From positions 1 to 48,946 of the forward strand of contig JBBBWG010030433.1 in the NCBI GenBank assembly GCA_037176905.1: a stretch of 48,946 bases of DNA, in the 5' to 3' direction. Positions 34,405-45,969 of the stretch are shown in pieces. A model generated the notes under the pieces. It ran no database searches. It worked only from the letters and a program-made list of their open reading frames with translations, and was not told the origin of the DNA. The position numbers were made by a program, and so were the translations under genes. The stretch's first letter is position 1; the number at the start of each line of letters is the position of its first letter. Source of the stretch: Azolla pinnata. Its lineage: Eukaryota > Streptophyta > Polypodiopsida > Salviniales > Salviniaceae.

Positions 34405-34850
34405 CCCCATATACATACATGCACATGCATACATACATACATACATGTGCATGCACACATACATGCACACACACATGCACACACATACATACATACATGC
34501 ACACACACATACATACATACATGCACACACACATGCACGCACACATACATACATACATGCACACGCACACGCACACGCACATACATACATGCGCAGATAC
34601 ATACATACATGCATGCATACATACATCCACACACACACACATACACCATCTCCTACTGATGATGATGCTGATGCTGCTGCTGATGTTGTTGTTGCTGCTA
34701 ATGATGCTCTTGCTGTTGTTGCCGATGATGATGCCGACGATGTTGTTGTTGTCGATGTTGTTGACGATGATGCTGCTGCTACTGATGATGATGTTGTTGT
34801 TGTTGCTGATGCTTATGCTACTGATGATGATGATGATGGTGATCCCCATG
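34405..34850. repeat. Compound microsatellite: ACAT/ACAC tract then GATGCTGTT tract
   Basis: 34410-34640 is made of ACATACATGCACACAC units, with alternating purine-pyrimidine stretches. 34653-34845 is an irregular trinucleotide array of GAT, GCT, GTT and GAC. Both strands are open in several frames because of composition only. Confidence 0.85.
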
Positions 34851-37800
34851 GCGATGCGTATCAATAGCAGAACTGGGCTCCCCAATCCTTTCTTAAATCG
34901 AGCAGCAGCAGCAGCAGAACGAAGTGTTTGCGGTGCGTGAATGATTGATCTGTTGCTGCATGGCGAGGTTTGAGCCTCATGTAAAATCATGGCTGTATGC
35001 GCATATTTATGTACGTATGCACATCAGACCTGTGCAGGTCTCTGTTTGATCAGCTCGTTACGACGCCCTGGTAGCGCCAGCATGCAGTGTGAAATGCCAT
35101 CCCAGCCAACGTCGTCAAACATCCGAGCTCTTCTACAAGACGCGCACTCTAAACTTCGTTCCCTGCGTTTGATTCGTCAAAGCTCCTCCACGATATACAC
35201 AAGACAGTGTAGGATCGAGGCTCATGTCAGTATGTCCCGACCTAGGGCCTACTACCCATTGACTTATGCTCCAACTCCTCCAGATGGATGCACGATCATG
35301 GCTAATGCAACGCCTTTGAGACGAGATGCGATGGTCTGTCTGCGTATCAGCGAGCGACATGATCCAGATCGATCTCAGAGGCATGGATGGACATCGTCGC
35401 CTGGTCGTCGTGACCTGTGTCGAAACCCCATGTCTGTTATGGGATCCATGTCCCAAATCTTTGACCAATAACAACTTCTTTCTATGTACGTTTGTTGTTG
35501 TTGTTGTTGTTGTTTCCTTTTTTTAATTCGTCTGACCCCGGATGCCATTCTCATGACTTTCAGCCCACCCCAAAGTCTGGAGGATGCATGCATGCATTTT
35601 TAGCATGACACCCCGATCATCATCAAGGCCTAGCTAGAGCTGCTTAAGACAAAGATCTTCTTCGCCCAGTAGCAGATCGCCCAAGGACATCTCAATCGTT
35701 CAAAGTCGAGCCGGGTCATCGAGTTGGGGAACACACTACTGTTCGATAACTAAAAAGGCAGAAGCGCCCCAGCTAGCTGGCAAAGTGGCCAATACAGACA
35801 GTGTCTAGCTACTCTGAGGCACCGGAGGAAAAAAGGTTCTTTCTTGATCGAGCTTTTCTTAACGTGGGGAATACGAATAATCTAGCGATCCTTAAGCAAG
35901 CAAGCAATCGGTCAAACTTGGCGATACTTTGTCAACGAATGGATGCAGCCCATAGTTGAAAAAAGGCATAGAGCGTGCATCTAAGTCTAACCTTGTCCTA
36001 TGCAGATCGGCGTCTGTCTTGTTTTGTCTCCTACCCCAGTTAAAATTGGCGGTGACGGCTGCCAGCTGCCCCGTTATGCTAATCAAGTACCATCATATGG
36101 CGGATCGAAGGCTCAAAATGGTGATACTGAAGTTCAAGCCGCGGTTCGAGCTTTGCAGATCTGATGGCCATACTAAAGTCGATACTATGGTTCGAGCTCT
36201 GTAGATTTGATTGTCGCACTGTAGTTCATGTTGAAGTTCGAGCTGATGGTAATGCTCACTAGATCTCAGATGGACCCACAAAAGCTCAGATTGCTCTCTC
36301 CAGATCTGATGGCACTAACTATCCTTGATGCCAAGCCATGGACGCATGTAATGGCTAGATACTTTACCCTCCTCTGCTCCAACAGAGGCCTTGACTGACT
36401 CTCCTCTAGTAACATCATTGATGGAGTAGCAGTTACCTACATTATTGTCGACGGAAGGCCAGCTGTGTCATACCATTTCCATGGTCCCCCATCTCTTCAT
36501 AAGCCTCCTTTCCCTTCTTCTCCTTCTGCTTCTGCTTCTGCTTCTTCTACTTCTTCTTCTTCTTCTACCACCCCGATCGAGCTCACATGGTACCTTGTCT
36601 TAATAAAAACCCACAGTGCCCCTGAGCCGCATCATTATATAGAAATCGACAAAAAGAAAAGGGGGGGGGGCGGAGAGCGTAATATTGTTAATCTTCTCTT
36701 TTTCACACATACACTCAAATGCTCCTTTTAACTGCGCCTAAACCGCAAAGGCCTTTTTCTTTGTGGGTTTTGCTCATATTAAATGGCCACTGGGCACTCC
36801 AGATCATGCATTGCCCCCCCCCTACCCTTGACTGAGGCCTCTGATGACCCTTCTCTTCTCTTTTCTTCTCTTCTCTTCTTTATTTGCGGCGCTTTATGCT
36901 CAGCTTCCTCTTATTATTAAAGCTCTCTCGATCTCGATCTCGATCCCTGCTACTATTGGACTGCTACTATTGCGAGCCAGGTCCATCTCAGTGTCTGTCT
37001 GCCTGTCTGTTTGTCTGTCTCTGGATGCACACATACATCTCTCTGCATGTGCCTGGTGCCAGATAAGCTGCTAGCTCCGAGAAACAAAAGAGAGCATCGA
37101 ATATGCTCCCCCCCCCCCGGCCCTCTGAAGGATGGCCACCTGCTCTTTTTTTAATTTAACGGCCCGTAGTTTGCTCGAGGCTTTCGAATGGCCTCGATCC
37201 ATGATGAACTACATGACCACTTGGGAATCGAGATCACACATTGTATGTATCTATGTGCATACAATATAACATGTTGCTGGCACATGTTCCGATTTTGCCA
37301 GTGTGCCGTGAGAGCTTGTTGCCACCCTTAACATAATGAAAGCCTATTGTGATGCTCGCCATTGACAAAGCCCTGTTTTCTTGCTTTTATATATGCATGC
37401 ACGCCATTGATTCATAAGCCCAAAATGATAAATTACTCGAGCCTGGCGTAAGAATGGGGCCAAGAAGAAGAAGAAGAAGAAGACGAAGACGAAGAAGACG
37501 AAGACGAAGACGAAGACGAAGACGAAGAAGAAGGCTTCAAATAGTCTTCTAAGTTCTATGAGGAGAGGATAGCTTGATGAGAATGCGGAAGGCCATTAGA
37601 ACCCTTTAGTGAGATATCACGCTCAACAATGCATGTTCCTTCTTTTGAACTACTTTTTATCATGTTCTCTGCTTGGTCTGTTACAATTGGCTAACTTAGC
37701 TCTATTTGCTTCTATTTCCATCCCACTATACTAGAGAGAGTGGTGGTCAATTGATGGTTATAATCATCCCAAAGTGTCTCATGGACAAACAAGGTACAAG

Positions 37801-38550
37801 CAATGGAATGTGCCTAAAACGAGTATCTTAAGCTCTAACTCTAAGCTTTCTCAAACACATTTAATATCCTAATCAAATTTTATTTTCATGCACTTTACTT
37901 ATATACTCATGTACCAAACTACTCATGTACCAAACATGCAATTTCAAAACGAGAAGAAGAAACAAACATGGATAAGATTAATGCATAAATTCGCAATGTA
38001 TTTATTTAAAAGAGAAAAGCTAAACCAAAGCAATTATACATCTTGGTAGTATTGTTATTATCAAATAAATAAAAAAAATTCTAAAACTAAATAGGACCTT
38101 CTATGGTATCAAAACGTAAGCTAACATAGATAGAAGAAAGAAAAATAGTGAGAAAGACACATGGAGACAAATCTTCCCACATAAAGATAAAGAGGGACAT
38201 GCAAAAATCGCTAATGACAAATTAGGACAATTATACACTCAAAGAAAGTTATAAATAATAATAATAAGGCCTTGTGAAAAATGATTATCAAGCAAGTTAC
38301 AAATATTTTAAATAATATAAAGGTAACAAACATTTGTTGATATGAAATGATATTTATCTCAATATTTAAAGCTAACAATGGAATCAAGATATTTCTTATT
38401 AAATAAATAACTTGATGTGAAAAGTTAAAAGTGACGAGCTCAAAATTCACAAATTAAATTTGTTTATTTGTAAGTTAAAATAATCACTTATAAGGCCTCT
38501 CTTCTATCTTTTTATCATAAAGGTCCTTCATATTATCCTTCTAATTATAA
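34851..38550. other. Gene-free region with scattered simple repeats
   Basis: No recognised gene. It contains (GTT)n near 35487-35512, a local repeat of GGTTCGAGCT..TGTAGAT/TGCAGAT words at about 36140-36240, CTT/CTG repeats (36500-36566), a G run (about 36661-36671), a C run near 37105, and a GAA/GAC tract (37459-37532). It becomes AT-rich after about 37650. Two open frames of about 110-160 codons (34989-35471 + and 35133-35474 -) overlap each other and match nothing I know. Confidence 0.45.
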
Positions 38551-38751
38551 ATATTACTAGTGTCTCTTTATGTGATACTAATGGCGCCATGTACAAAGTC
38601 ACTTTTTCACTCTTTGTTGCCGGAAATGCGGCCGGTAAATCATAGTGTCGATCTCAATTTGTCGACTGTCACAAATATATCTTATCAACGAGACGACATA
38701 GTACTACCATCGACAACAGATACAACAATAGATCCGTTAGATGTTGTGTGA

Positions 38752-38976
38752 TTACTCAAGGACGTCGACAACATTGAAGTTGCGATATTTAATGATGCTA
38801 ATAATGATCGAGCTGATCAAGATCCAGCTGACGAATCAATTGGCATCGATGCTTCCATAGATTTATGCATTGAGTTAGGGTCTGGGGACATGATTGATAT
38901 CGATGAAGATGCTAATCTCTCCATCGATATTGATCCATTCCTTGAAATTGATGCATGTGTCGATCATAACTCATAA
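38752..38976 (+). pseudogene. Acidic open stretch of unknown origin
   Basis: An open stretch of 75 codons without a start codon of its own, ending in TAA. It is strikingly rich in Asp, Ile and Glu (DIDEDANLSIDID) and has none of the simple-repeat character of its surroundings. It lies just before the composite repeats, so it could be the tail of a broken transposon or host gene. No family is recognised. Confidence 0.3.
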
Positions 38977-39039
38977 TGACAATATTCTAATGATACATAT
39001 TGATGTTGACTCTATGTTTTTATATATATAATAAAATTT

Positions 39040-39310
39040 GTAACATTTGTATGTCATGACACAACAAAGTTACAGCAAAGTCATGTCTAAATTGCAAGAA
39101 ATTAGTAGTAAAAATCACATTTACTACACATCAATCTCACAGTAAAATGCACGTCAACACCTGCATCTACTTCACATCAACCATGCGGTTAAACAAGCAG
39201 TAAACTACGCAACAAATTTTCATCAAAATGTGATATTTACTACATATTTTGTCGCGTGTTTGCTGCAACATAGACACTTTGCTTATTGCAACATAGTTGT
39301 AAGTTAGTAA
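39040..39310. repeat. Word-rich segment (composite repeat family)
   Basis: It is built of CAGTAAA, GCAACAAA, ACGTCAAC and TTTGTCGCGTGTTTGC words like those at 1.65, 2.8 and 43.3 kb. No gene is present. Confidence 0.55.
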
Positions 39311-39319
39311 CTGTTAACC

Positions 39320-39680
39320 TATATTCACCTTTATATACATACATACATGCATATTCATCTAAATATACATTCTTTCATGAATATTTATGTGTCTATGCAC
39401 AGATATATGCATATTCGATTATATACGCACATTTTTAATGTATATTCGCTTGTAAAAGGTCAGATACAACCATATTCACATGTATATCCATGCATAAATG
39501 TATATTCACATATATATGTACATGTCTATGCATATTCACATATATATGCATAGACACGTACATATACTCGTAAATATTCATATATTCATGCATATTAACA
39601 TGTAGATGTAGATGTTTATGAATATGTAGATGTATAAATGTATATTGATTTGTATATGGATAGAATCATGGATATCCTCC
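39320..39680. repeat. 30-bp array family, reverse orientation
   Basis: The reverse complement reproduces the forward arrays at 2.0 and 44.1 kb, including the inner edge (GAATATAGGTTAAC, compare GAATATAGGCTTATATAGGTTAATG at 44.4 kb) and the outer boundary (GATATCCATGATTCTATCCATATA). Units are TATTCACMTRTATATGCATG-like and more diverged than at 2.1 kb. Confidence 0.75.
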
Positions 39681-39734
39681 ATTTAGATTATAATAAACAT
39701 ATATTTACTACATGTAGTATAACATAATTATACG

Positions 39735-40029
39735 TTGAACTGATTGGCTATACTGTTAGATTGTGTTAAATGAGTTCAAATGAGGCAATTCAATATGGTC
39801 GTAGTAAATAGCGCGTCTACAGTCGTAGCAAAAATTTAGGAAATAATTTTGCAGCAACCTCGTGGTAAAGCTCATGTCAACAATTGCGTAACTCTAATGT
39901 CTATACATGCGTCTATATTAGCGTAAAAAACGCGGTAAAAAGTACGTCAAAATAACTGAAAAAACTTGCGCCAATGTTGTGTCTATACTCGTGGTAAAGA
40001 GGGCGTCAAAATAGAAAAAATAGTTTTTG
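39735..40029. repeat. tRNA-like module (sense) and word-rich segment
   Basis: GAACTGATTGGCTATACTG followed by ATTGTGTTAAATGAGTTCAAAT is the inverted counterpart of the tRNA-like modules at 1.9 and 44.75 kb, here on the + strand and partly lost. It is followed by TCGTAGTAAATAGCGCGTC-type words up to the LTR element. The word-rich DNA resumes after 43274, so the LTR element was inserted into it. Confidence 0.6.
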
Positions 40030-43000
40030 TCTATTGTTATATAGACAGGTTTCGACCCACGACCTTGTTTAGAGGACCAATTATTCTAATCCATTGATTA
40101 AACATAAATTCATGATGTAATTGCTAATACATATACATGTAATATGTAGTTTTCCAAAAAGTTCTGAAACTTTCTAGAAGCTCTGCATGCATCTTCTCCT
40201 TGCATGCAGGACCCCTTAGCTTGCATGCAGAAGTCTCGGATCTGTACAAATACAGGGGTTCAATTTGATCCCAATCAAGGTGAAGGACACCGATTATGGA
40301 ATCAATACTCAGCGTTATCTATCCTTTTCCCGATTATCTCCTTTGTTCTGGCCTAGCTCTGTCTACTCTTCTATATTTGTCCGTGACAATTTTTTCACCT
40401 TCCTGTTTCTCAAGCCTCATCATCTCAGATTCTAGCAAGAGAATGAATTAGATTATTGAATCCATGCATCAACTTCAACTTGAGAATAACAACCTTCGAG
40501 AGTTTCTACGAAAGGTTCAAGCTGGAATGTCGATGGAACTCGAAGAAACAAAAAAAAAACTCTCCTCCATCATCAATAAATCTTCTCCCTGTAGTGTCCA
40601 GTCCCTCATTAACCATTTCTCCGACTCCTCTCCATCCCCATACAATCGTGGAGCCCAACGACAGTTTGCTTGACAAGTTCAATGGCATGAGGGGCATGCT
40701 TCCGAGGGTTCATAAATCAGATCAGGCTTATTGTCCGGCTACAATCCCAACGATATTCGGATGACTATCGTTAAGTTGGTCTCATTGGGATCCTTCTCTC
40801 AGGAGTTACGCAAGCCTGGTTCGCACCACTAGTCAAAACATCATCACCATTTTTATATAACTTTCTTGCCTTTTTGGCAGAGTTTGAAGCAACATTTGGG
40901 GATACGTATTAACACCAAATAGTCATCACCAAACTCTATTTACTACATCAAGGTATGTATCCGATGCCTCTGAATTCCGACATTTAGCATGTGTTGTTCA
41001 ATGGGATGACCAAGCGTTTTACGACCATTTCCGTTTGTTCATTCTAAACTATGTTAAAAATCTACTACTCAACTTCCCAGGGCCTACTTCTTTGTTGCAA
41101 GCCATTACGCAAGCAGTCAGTTATGACAACCGACTTTTTGAGTTTCGTCAGGAGTTACGAGTGACATCAAGGTGGCAACCTAATTCGAGAACCCCTCCGA
41201 TATCATCATCAAATTACCCTATGCCAATGGAAATTGACCGAGTTCGAGTCCCACTCACTAATACTGAATGAAGGTTTTGACAAACCAATGGGCTATACTT
41301 ATATTGTGGCATCTCTACCTATCTACTTCATTTATACCCAAGCAGAATTGGCCGGCAACAATGCTCTACGGCCCCAACAACCGAAAAACAGCGGTGTCCA
41401 ATTACAGAAGGAGTTATGTGGTTGGACAATCCAAATTCATGTTGTTCCCAATGTTACACTACCTTTATAGATGATTTTTCCTTCCTAGTAAGCATCCATT
41501 TCAAGTCTATTTCAATTGATATATTAGCAATTCTCGATTCTAGGGCAACCACATGTTTTATAGACGAGAAGTTCATTCATAAGCACAAATTTCAGGTTGT
41601 CTGGTTGTCCAAGCCAATTCCAATGGACGCTATCGATGGACGTATTCTTTCCTTTGCCGCAGTTTCCTATGACGTGTATTCTTTCCTTTGGCACTTCGAA
41701 CTTATCTCCACGAGAACCTTAAAAAGGGGTTTATTCAACCTTCAAAATCACCAACGGGAGCTCCAATATTTTTCGTGAAGAAGAAAGATGGCACCTTACG
41801 CCCCTGTCTTGACTATCGGGGTCTAAACAAGATTACAATTCACAACTGCTGCTACCCATTACCTCTCATCCCAGAGCTGTTGGATTGACTCCGAACTGCA
41901 CGACTCTTCTCTAAGATTGGCCTTCGAGGAGCATACAATTTGGTGCGGATTAAACCTTGAGAATGAAAAACCGCCTTTCGAACATGTTACGGTCATTTCT
42001 AGTATAAGGTAATGCCTTTCGATCTCAATAATGCTCTTGTGATGTTTCAACATATGATGAATGCCATCTTCCGGGAATATCTAGATTACATTGCTGTGAT
42101 CTATCTTGATGACATCTTGGAACCAAATCCTAGAACGGTACTTGCAGTGCACTTTTACCCACCAACAAGATAACTAGGTTGACTTTCTCCCACTTGCCGA
42201 GTTCGCCTACAACAACTCTTTGCATGTGTCTACGGGTGTTACTCTATTTTTCTCAAACTACGGTCTCCACCCCTATTTTAGCATTTCGCTTCCCTCTAAT
42301 TCTATCAATCCTTTCGTAAAGGACTATGCACGTCTCTTGGAGAATGTACATTGCGACCTTTCCTTAGAGCTTACTCTCGCTAGCGAATGTTACAAGATGC
42401 ATTTGACCATCTTCAATATTCAACCGCCCCATGGTTCGAGTTAGATGACTTCGTTTGGCTTTGCATCGCAATATTGTCACAACTTGTCCTTCTATGATGC
42501 TCGATTACAAGAAGTTAGGCCCTTTCCGAGTCATCAAGAAAATAGGGCCCATAGTTGTTCACTTAGAGCTACCATCCCACTTCTGTATTCATAATGTATT
42601 TCATGTCTCCCTTCTTGAACCTCATCATCTCTCTGCTATCCCCAATTGGCACCTTTCTCCTCCACCACCCATCTAGCTCTTTACTATCCCTGACCGGCGA
42701 AAAATACGAGGTTGACCAAATTCTTGTCTCTCGTCTTTTCATCGCAAGCTGCAATACATCATCCTTTGGAAAGGGTACCCTATCTCGAAAGCGACATGGG
42801 AGCGAGCACCCCATCTCAAGCATGCCCCAAATCTCGTTCGTGCCTTTCATCAAGATTATCCACAAAAACTAGGGTTGCATTTTATAGGGCGGTCTTGAAA
42901 TGAAGATAATATCACGTAGACAAGTTTCGAACCCACAACTTTATCTAAGGGACCAATTATTCTAACTGAATGATTAAACATGAATTCATAATTTAATTGC

Positions 43001-43274
43001 TAACACATATATGTAATATCTAGTTCTGATGTTCCAAAAAGTTCTGGAACTTTCTAGAAGCCTCTACATGTATCTTCCCCTTGCATGCCGGACCCCCCAG
43101 CCTGCATGCAAGAGTCCCAGATCTGTATAAATATAGGGGTTCAGCTTGATCCCAATCAAGGTGAACAACACCAGTTACGGAATCAATACTCAACTTCATC
43201 TATCTTTTTCCCAGTTATCTCCCCTGTGATGGCCTCGTTCTATCTACTCTTCTATATCTGTCCATGACATCTAT
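40030..43274 (+). mobile_element. Ty3/gypsy chromovirus fossil with both LTRs and TSD
   Basis: The 5' LTR is 40035-40388 and the 3' LTR about 42910-43269. Both run TGTTAT- or TATCAC- to CCRTGACA, with a TATA-like box (TGTATAAATATAGGGG near 43123). Direct 5-bp repeats TCTAT lie at 40030-40034 and 43270-43274. Between them are a gag-like region (from about 40456), an aspartic protease region (AILDSRATTCFID), part of reverse transcriptase ([20 protein letters not shown], in two parts; IYLDDIL), an integrase tail (LPLAEFAYNNS, VFHVSLLEPHH) and a chromodomain remnant (YEVDQIL). It is broken, with many breaks and much of pol absent. The LTRs differ at roughly one base in seven by eye, so it is old. 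Confidence 0.9.
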
Positions 43275-43890
43275 AAGTGCGCCAAAGCTTGCAGCTACTA
43301 GAGCATCTAAACAAACGTCAAATTCACGGTAAAAGGCATGTGAAACGGTCTATTTTAGAACAAATTTCCTCTCTAAACACGTGTAAAAAATTAGCATCAA
43401 TGCTCGCGTCTAATCTTGTAATAAATGGTACGTCAAATTGTCTATAATTTTTTGCAACAAAAGTAGTGTCTATAATTGCAGCAATACAAGCGTCAAAGCT
43501 CGCGTCAATGTAACGGTAAAGTTTGCAGCAAACTGGCACAAAAAACTTGCGTCAAACTTGCATCTAAATTTGCATCTAAGTTCTCAACAATGTTCCGATA
43601 AACCTTGTTGTAAAGTTCGTGGCAAATTTGATGCAATTTTTGAATAACTTTGTCGCGACATACACATATCGCGTCTACATAACCACAAACAGTCGTGGTA
43701 AACGACCCAATACCTTGTAGTACAATTTCAGCCCGTTGGACGCACCGTTTACCACGAGTTTAATGTGAGATTTGATGTGTTTATAGACTCTCCGCTTACC
43801 ACAACCTTGCTGCAAAAGTTTTTACTGCAAATTTGTTGTGACTATAGACGCCTGGTTTATTACAACCATACTAAATATTTCCTACAACTT
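43275..43890. repeat. Word-rich segment with CACTA-like end
   Basis: It is dense in GCGTCAAA, GTCGTGGTAAAC and GCGTCTACA words. At 43712-43722 it reads ACCTTGTAGTA, whose reverse complement TACTACAAGGTATTGGGTCG parallels CACTACAAGGTATTGGCGAG at 15996. From about 43740 the words turn to the other orientation (CGTTTACCACGAG, GACTATAGACGCC). This looks like the meeting of two subterminal repeat regions, one on each strand. Confidence 0.55.
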
Positions 43891-43897
43891 TTTGTCA

Positions 43898-43975
43898 TAG
43901 GCAAGATTTAAACTGATAATCTCATTTGATACAATCAAGTGGTCTAGCCAATCGGTCCAACATACAATTATATAA
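43898..43975 (-). repeat. tRNA-like module, antisense
   Basis: The - strand reads TTGGACCGATTGGCTAGACCA, then CTTGATTGTATCAAATGAG, then AGTTTAAATCTTGC. This fits a D-arm, anticodon-arm and T-arm order with a decayed box B. It is placed as in the other composite copies. Confidence 0.5.
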
Positions 43976-44019
43976 TATATGTACTAAATATGTTTTTATT
44001 TTTATTCAAAATGTTCTAT

Positions 44020-44400
44020 ATCCATGTATCTGTCCATATACAGATCAATATACGTCTATACATTTATATACACATATACATGTACATGTACATGGAAATA
44101 TACATGTACATGTACATGGAAATATACATGAATATATGAATATTTATGTGTATATGTACGTATGTATGTATATACAGGCGAATATGCATTAGACATGTAC
44201 ATATACAGGTAAATATGCATGTATATCTGCATATACAAGTGAATATGCCCGTATGAGACCATTTACATATGAATATGCATCAAACATGTATATATATATA
44301 GACGAATATGCACATATCTATTCTACATACACATAAATGTCTAGTATGCATGTTTATTTAGATGAAAATATATGTATAATGTATGTATGCATATACAAGT
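44020..44400. repeat. 30-bp tandem array, forward orientation
   Basis: It begins with the boundary CCATGTATCTGTCCATATAC, then GTACATGGAAATATACATG units and ACAGGTAAATATGCATGTA units near 30-bp spacing. It ends AGGTTAATGTGAAGGTACTATGCAG, which parallels 1655-1680. Confidence 0.8.
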
Positions 44401-44409
44401 GAATATAGG

Positions 44410-44680
44410 CTTATATAGGTTAATGTGAAGGTACTATGCAGCAAAACTTTTTATTACAAATTTGTCGCGACCATATTACGTAAAAACTATAAGGTGGACG
44501 CACTTGTTACTGAATATTTATTACACATTTGCTACAACTTTGTGTCAGGCAAGATTTGAACTTGATCTCATTTGACACAATCAAATGATATAACTAACTC
44601 GTCCAACATACATGTAATCAATATTTTTTTATTATAATCCATAATGGTCTATATCTACGTACCTATCCATATAGACGCCT
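44410..44680. repeat. Composite copy without an array
   Basis: Short word-rich DNA is followed by an antisense tRNA-like module (about 44545-44605; - strand TTATATCATTTGATTG and AAGTTCAAATCTTGCC) and a boundary (CTATATCTACGTACCTATCC). No 30-bp array follows; the next word-rich segment begins at once. Confidence 0.55.
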
Positions 44681-44750
44681 ATTGCCACACAATTTGACAC
44701 GCCCATTACCGCATATGACCTTGCTGCAAATTTATAACACTTTGTGAAAA

Positions 44751-44815
44751 GCAAGATTTGAACCAATGACCTCACTTCACACAACCAAGTTATCTAACCA
44801 ATTGGGCTAACAAAC
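44751..44815 (-). repeat. tRNA-like module with intact Pol III A and B boxes
   Basis: This is the best preserved copy. The - strand has TAGCCCAATTGG (44809-44798), a full match to the box A consensus TRGCNNARYNGG. It also has GGTTCAAATC (44764-44755), a good box B, about 34 nt further on. The anticodon-arm region between them pairs poorly, and no acceptor stem or CCA context is seen. It is therefore not a working tRNA gene but a tRNA-derived (SINE-like) module. Confidence 0.65.
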
Positions 44816-44869
44816 ACTTATGTAATATAATTAGTTAATATTCCTTTATTATTATTATTTACAATAGAT

Positions 44870-45640
44870 TTGAAATCTATACATCTATTCATATACAAAT
44901 CAATATGCATGAATACATCTTAATATACATACAATTCTACATACACATGTAGATATACATGAATATATAAATATTTATGCGTATGTATGTATGCATATAA
45001 AAGCGAATATGAATCAGACATGTGCATGCATATATAAGTGAATATGTATATATTGATAGATATACAAGTGAATTTGCATGTAAGTTTCAATATACAGGGG
45101 AATGTGCTTGTATCTGGCCATTTAAAGTTCAATCTACATCAAACATGTACACATATAGACGAATCTGCATATATCTATGCATACACACACAAAGATGCAT
45201 TAAAAAATGAATATTTAGATGAACAAAGCTGCAAATTAACTTATATTAGTATGTATTCACCTGTATATGCATACATACATGCATATTCATCTAAATATTC
45301 ATTTTTTCATGCATATTTATGTGTGTATGCATAGATATATGCATATTCGTCTATATATCTACATGTTTGATGTATATTGACTTGTAAATGGGCAGATATA
45401 AGCATATTCACTCGTATATTGAAGCCTACATGTAAATTCACCTGTGTAGCCATGAAAACATGCATATTCACCTACACTGTACATGTTTGCTTCATATTTG
45501 CTTGTATATGATTACATACATATATATACCCATAACTATTAATATATTCATGTATATATATACATATATATTTAAATGTATACAAATATATTGGTGTATA
45601 TATGGATAGATAATTGGATATTACTCATTTTATATCAAAT
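44870..45640. repeat. Large foldback hairpin of two 30-bp arrays
   Basis: The forward array (about 44878-45224) and reverse array (about 45281-45630) are imperfect reverse complements around a ~55-bp centre. The inner parts match over long stretches: ACATCAAACATGTA, TATAGACGAATMTGCATATATCTATGCATACACAC and TGAATATTTAGATGA in the left arm recur in the reverse complement of the right arm. The outer edges carry the boundary on both sides (CTATACATCTATTCATATAC on the left; its complement TATATGGATAGATAATTGG on the right). It has the architecture of a foldback element. Confidence 0.8.
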
Positions 45641-45969
45641 TTAGTAACCCTGACAAGTTCCCTAGCTCTCTCGAGCGTAAGAGTTGAGGAATAGATTTTC
45701 CAATAATGCCAGCCAGGGATTTACGCATCATTGGTAATGTGTGTTTACCGTTCTAATCTGTCTTCACATGCATAGCTTGCTTTTTTGCGCGCGTTGTCGT
45801 ACGCTTTTTCATTGTTTCTGGCTGATATCAGATTCGCATCTAACCTTTAGGCAATCACATATACGATTTGAAAGGGTCCGCGCTGTTGAACCACGTTTCC
45901 CGAAAATTCTCATTACATATGGCAGAAAATGCTTTTCACATATCGAGGTCGGAATGGGATCGGGTGTTT
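45641..45969. other. Unassigned DNA, less AT-rich
   Basis: About 330 bp of mixed composition between two foldback structures. The open + strand frame near 45741-45992 has no recognised similarity. Confidence 0.4.

Noticed and set aside
34266-34990. Open frames above 220 aa on both strands
   Set aside because: Products of ACAT/ACAC and GAT/GCT microsatellites; composition is pure repeat.
34989-35471. 160-aa + strand frame
   Set aside because: No domain, no splice context, and overlaps an antisense frame of similar length.
35133-35474. 113-aa - strand frame that first looked gag-like
   Set aside because: No recognisable gag or other motif, and an overlapping + strand frame is equally long.
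44751-44815. Working tRNA gene on the - strand
   Set aside because: Boxes A and B are present, but there is no acceptor stem and the anticodon arm pairs poorly; it is called a tRNA-derived module instead.
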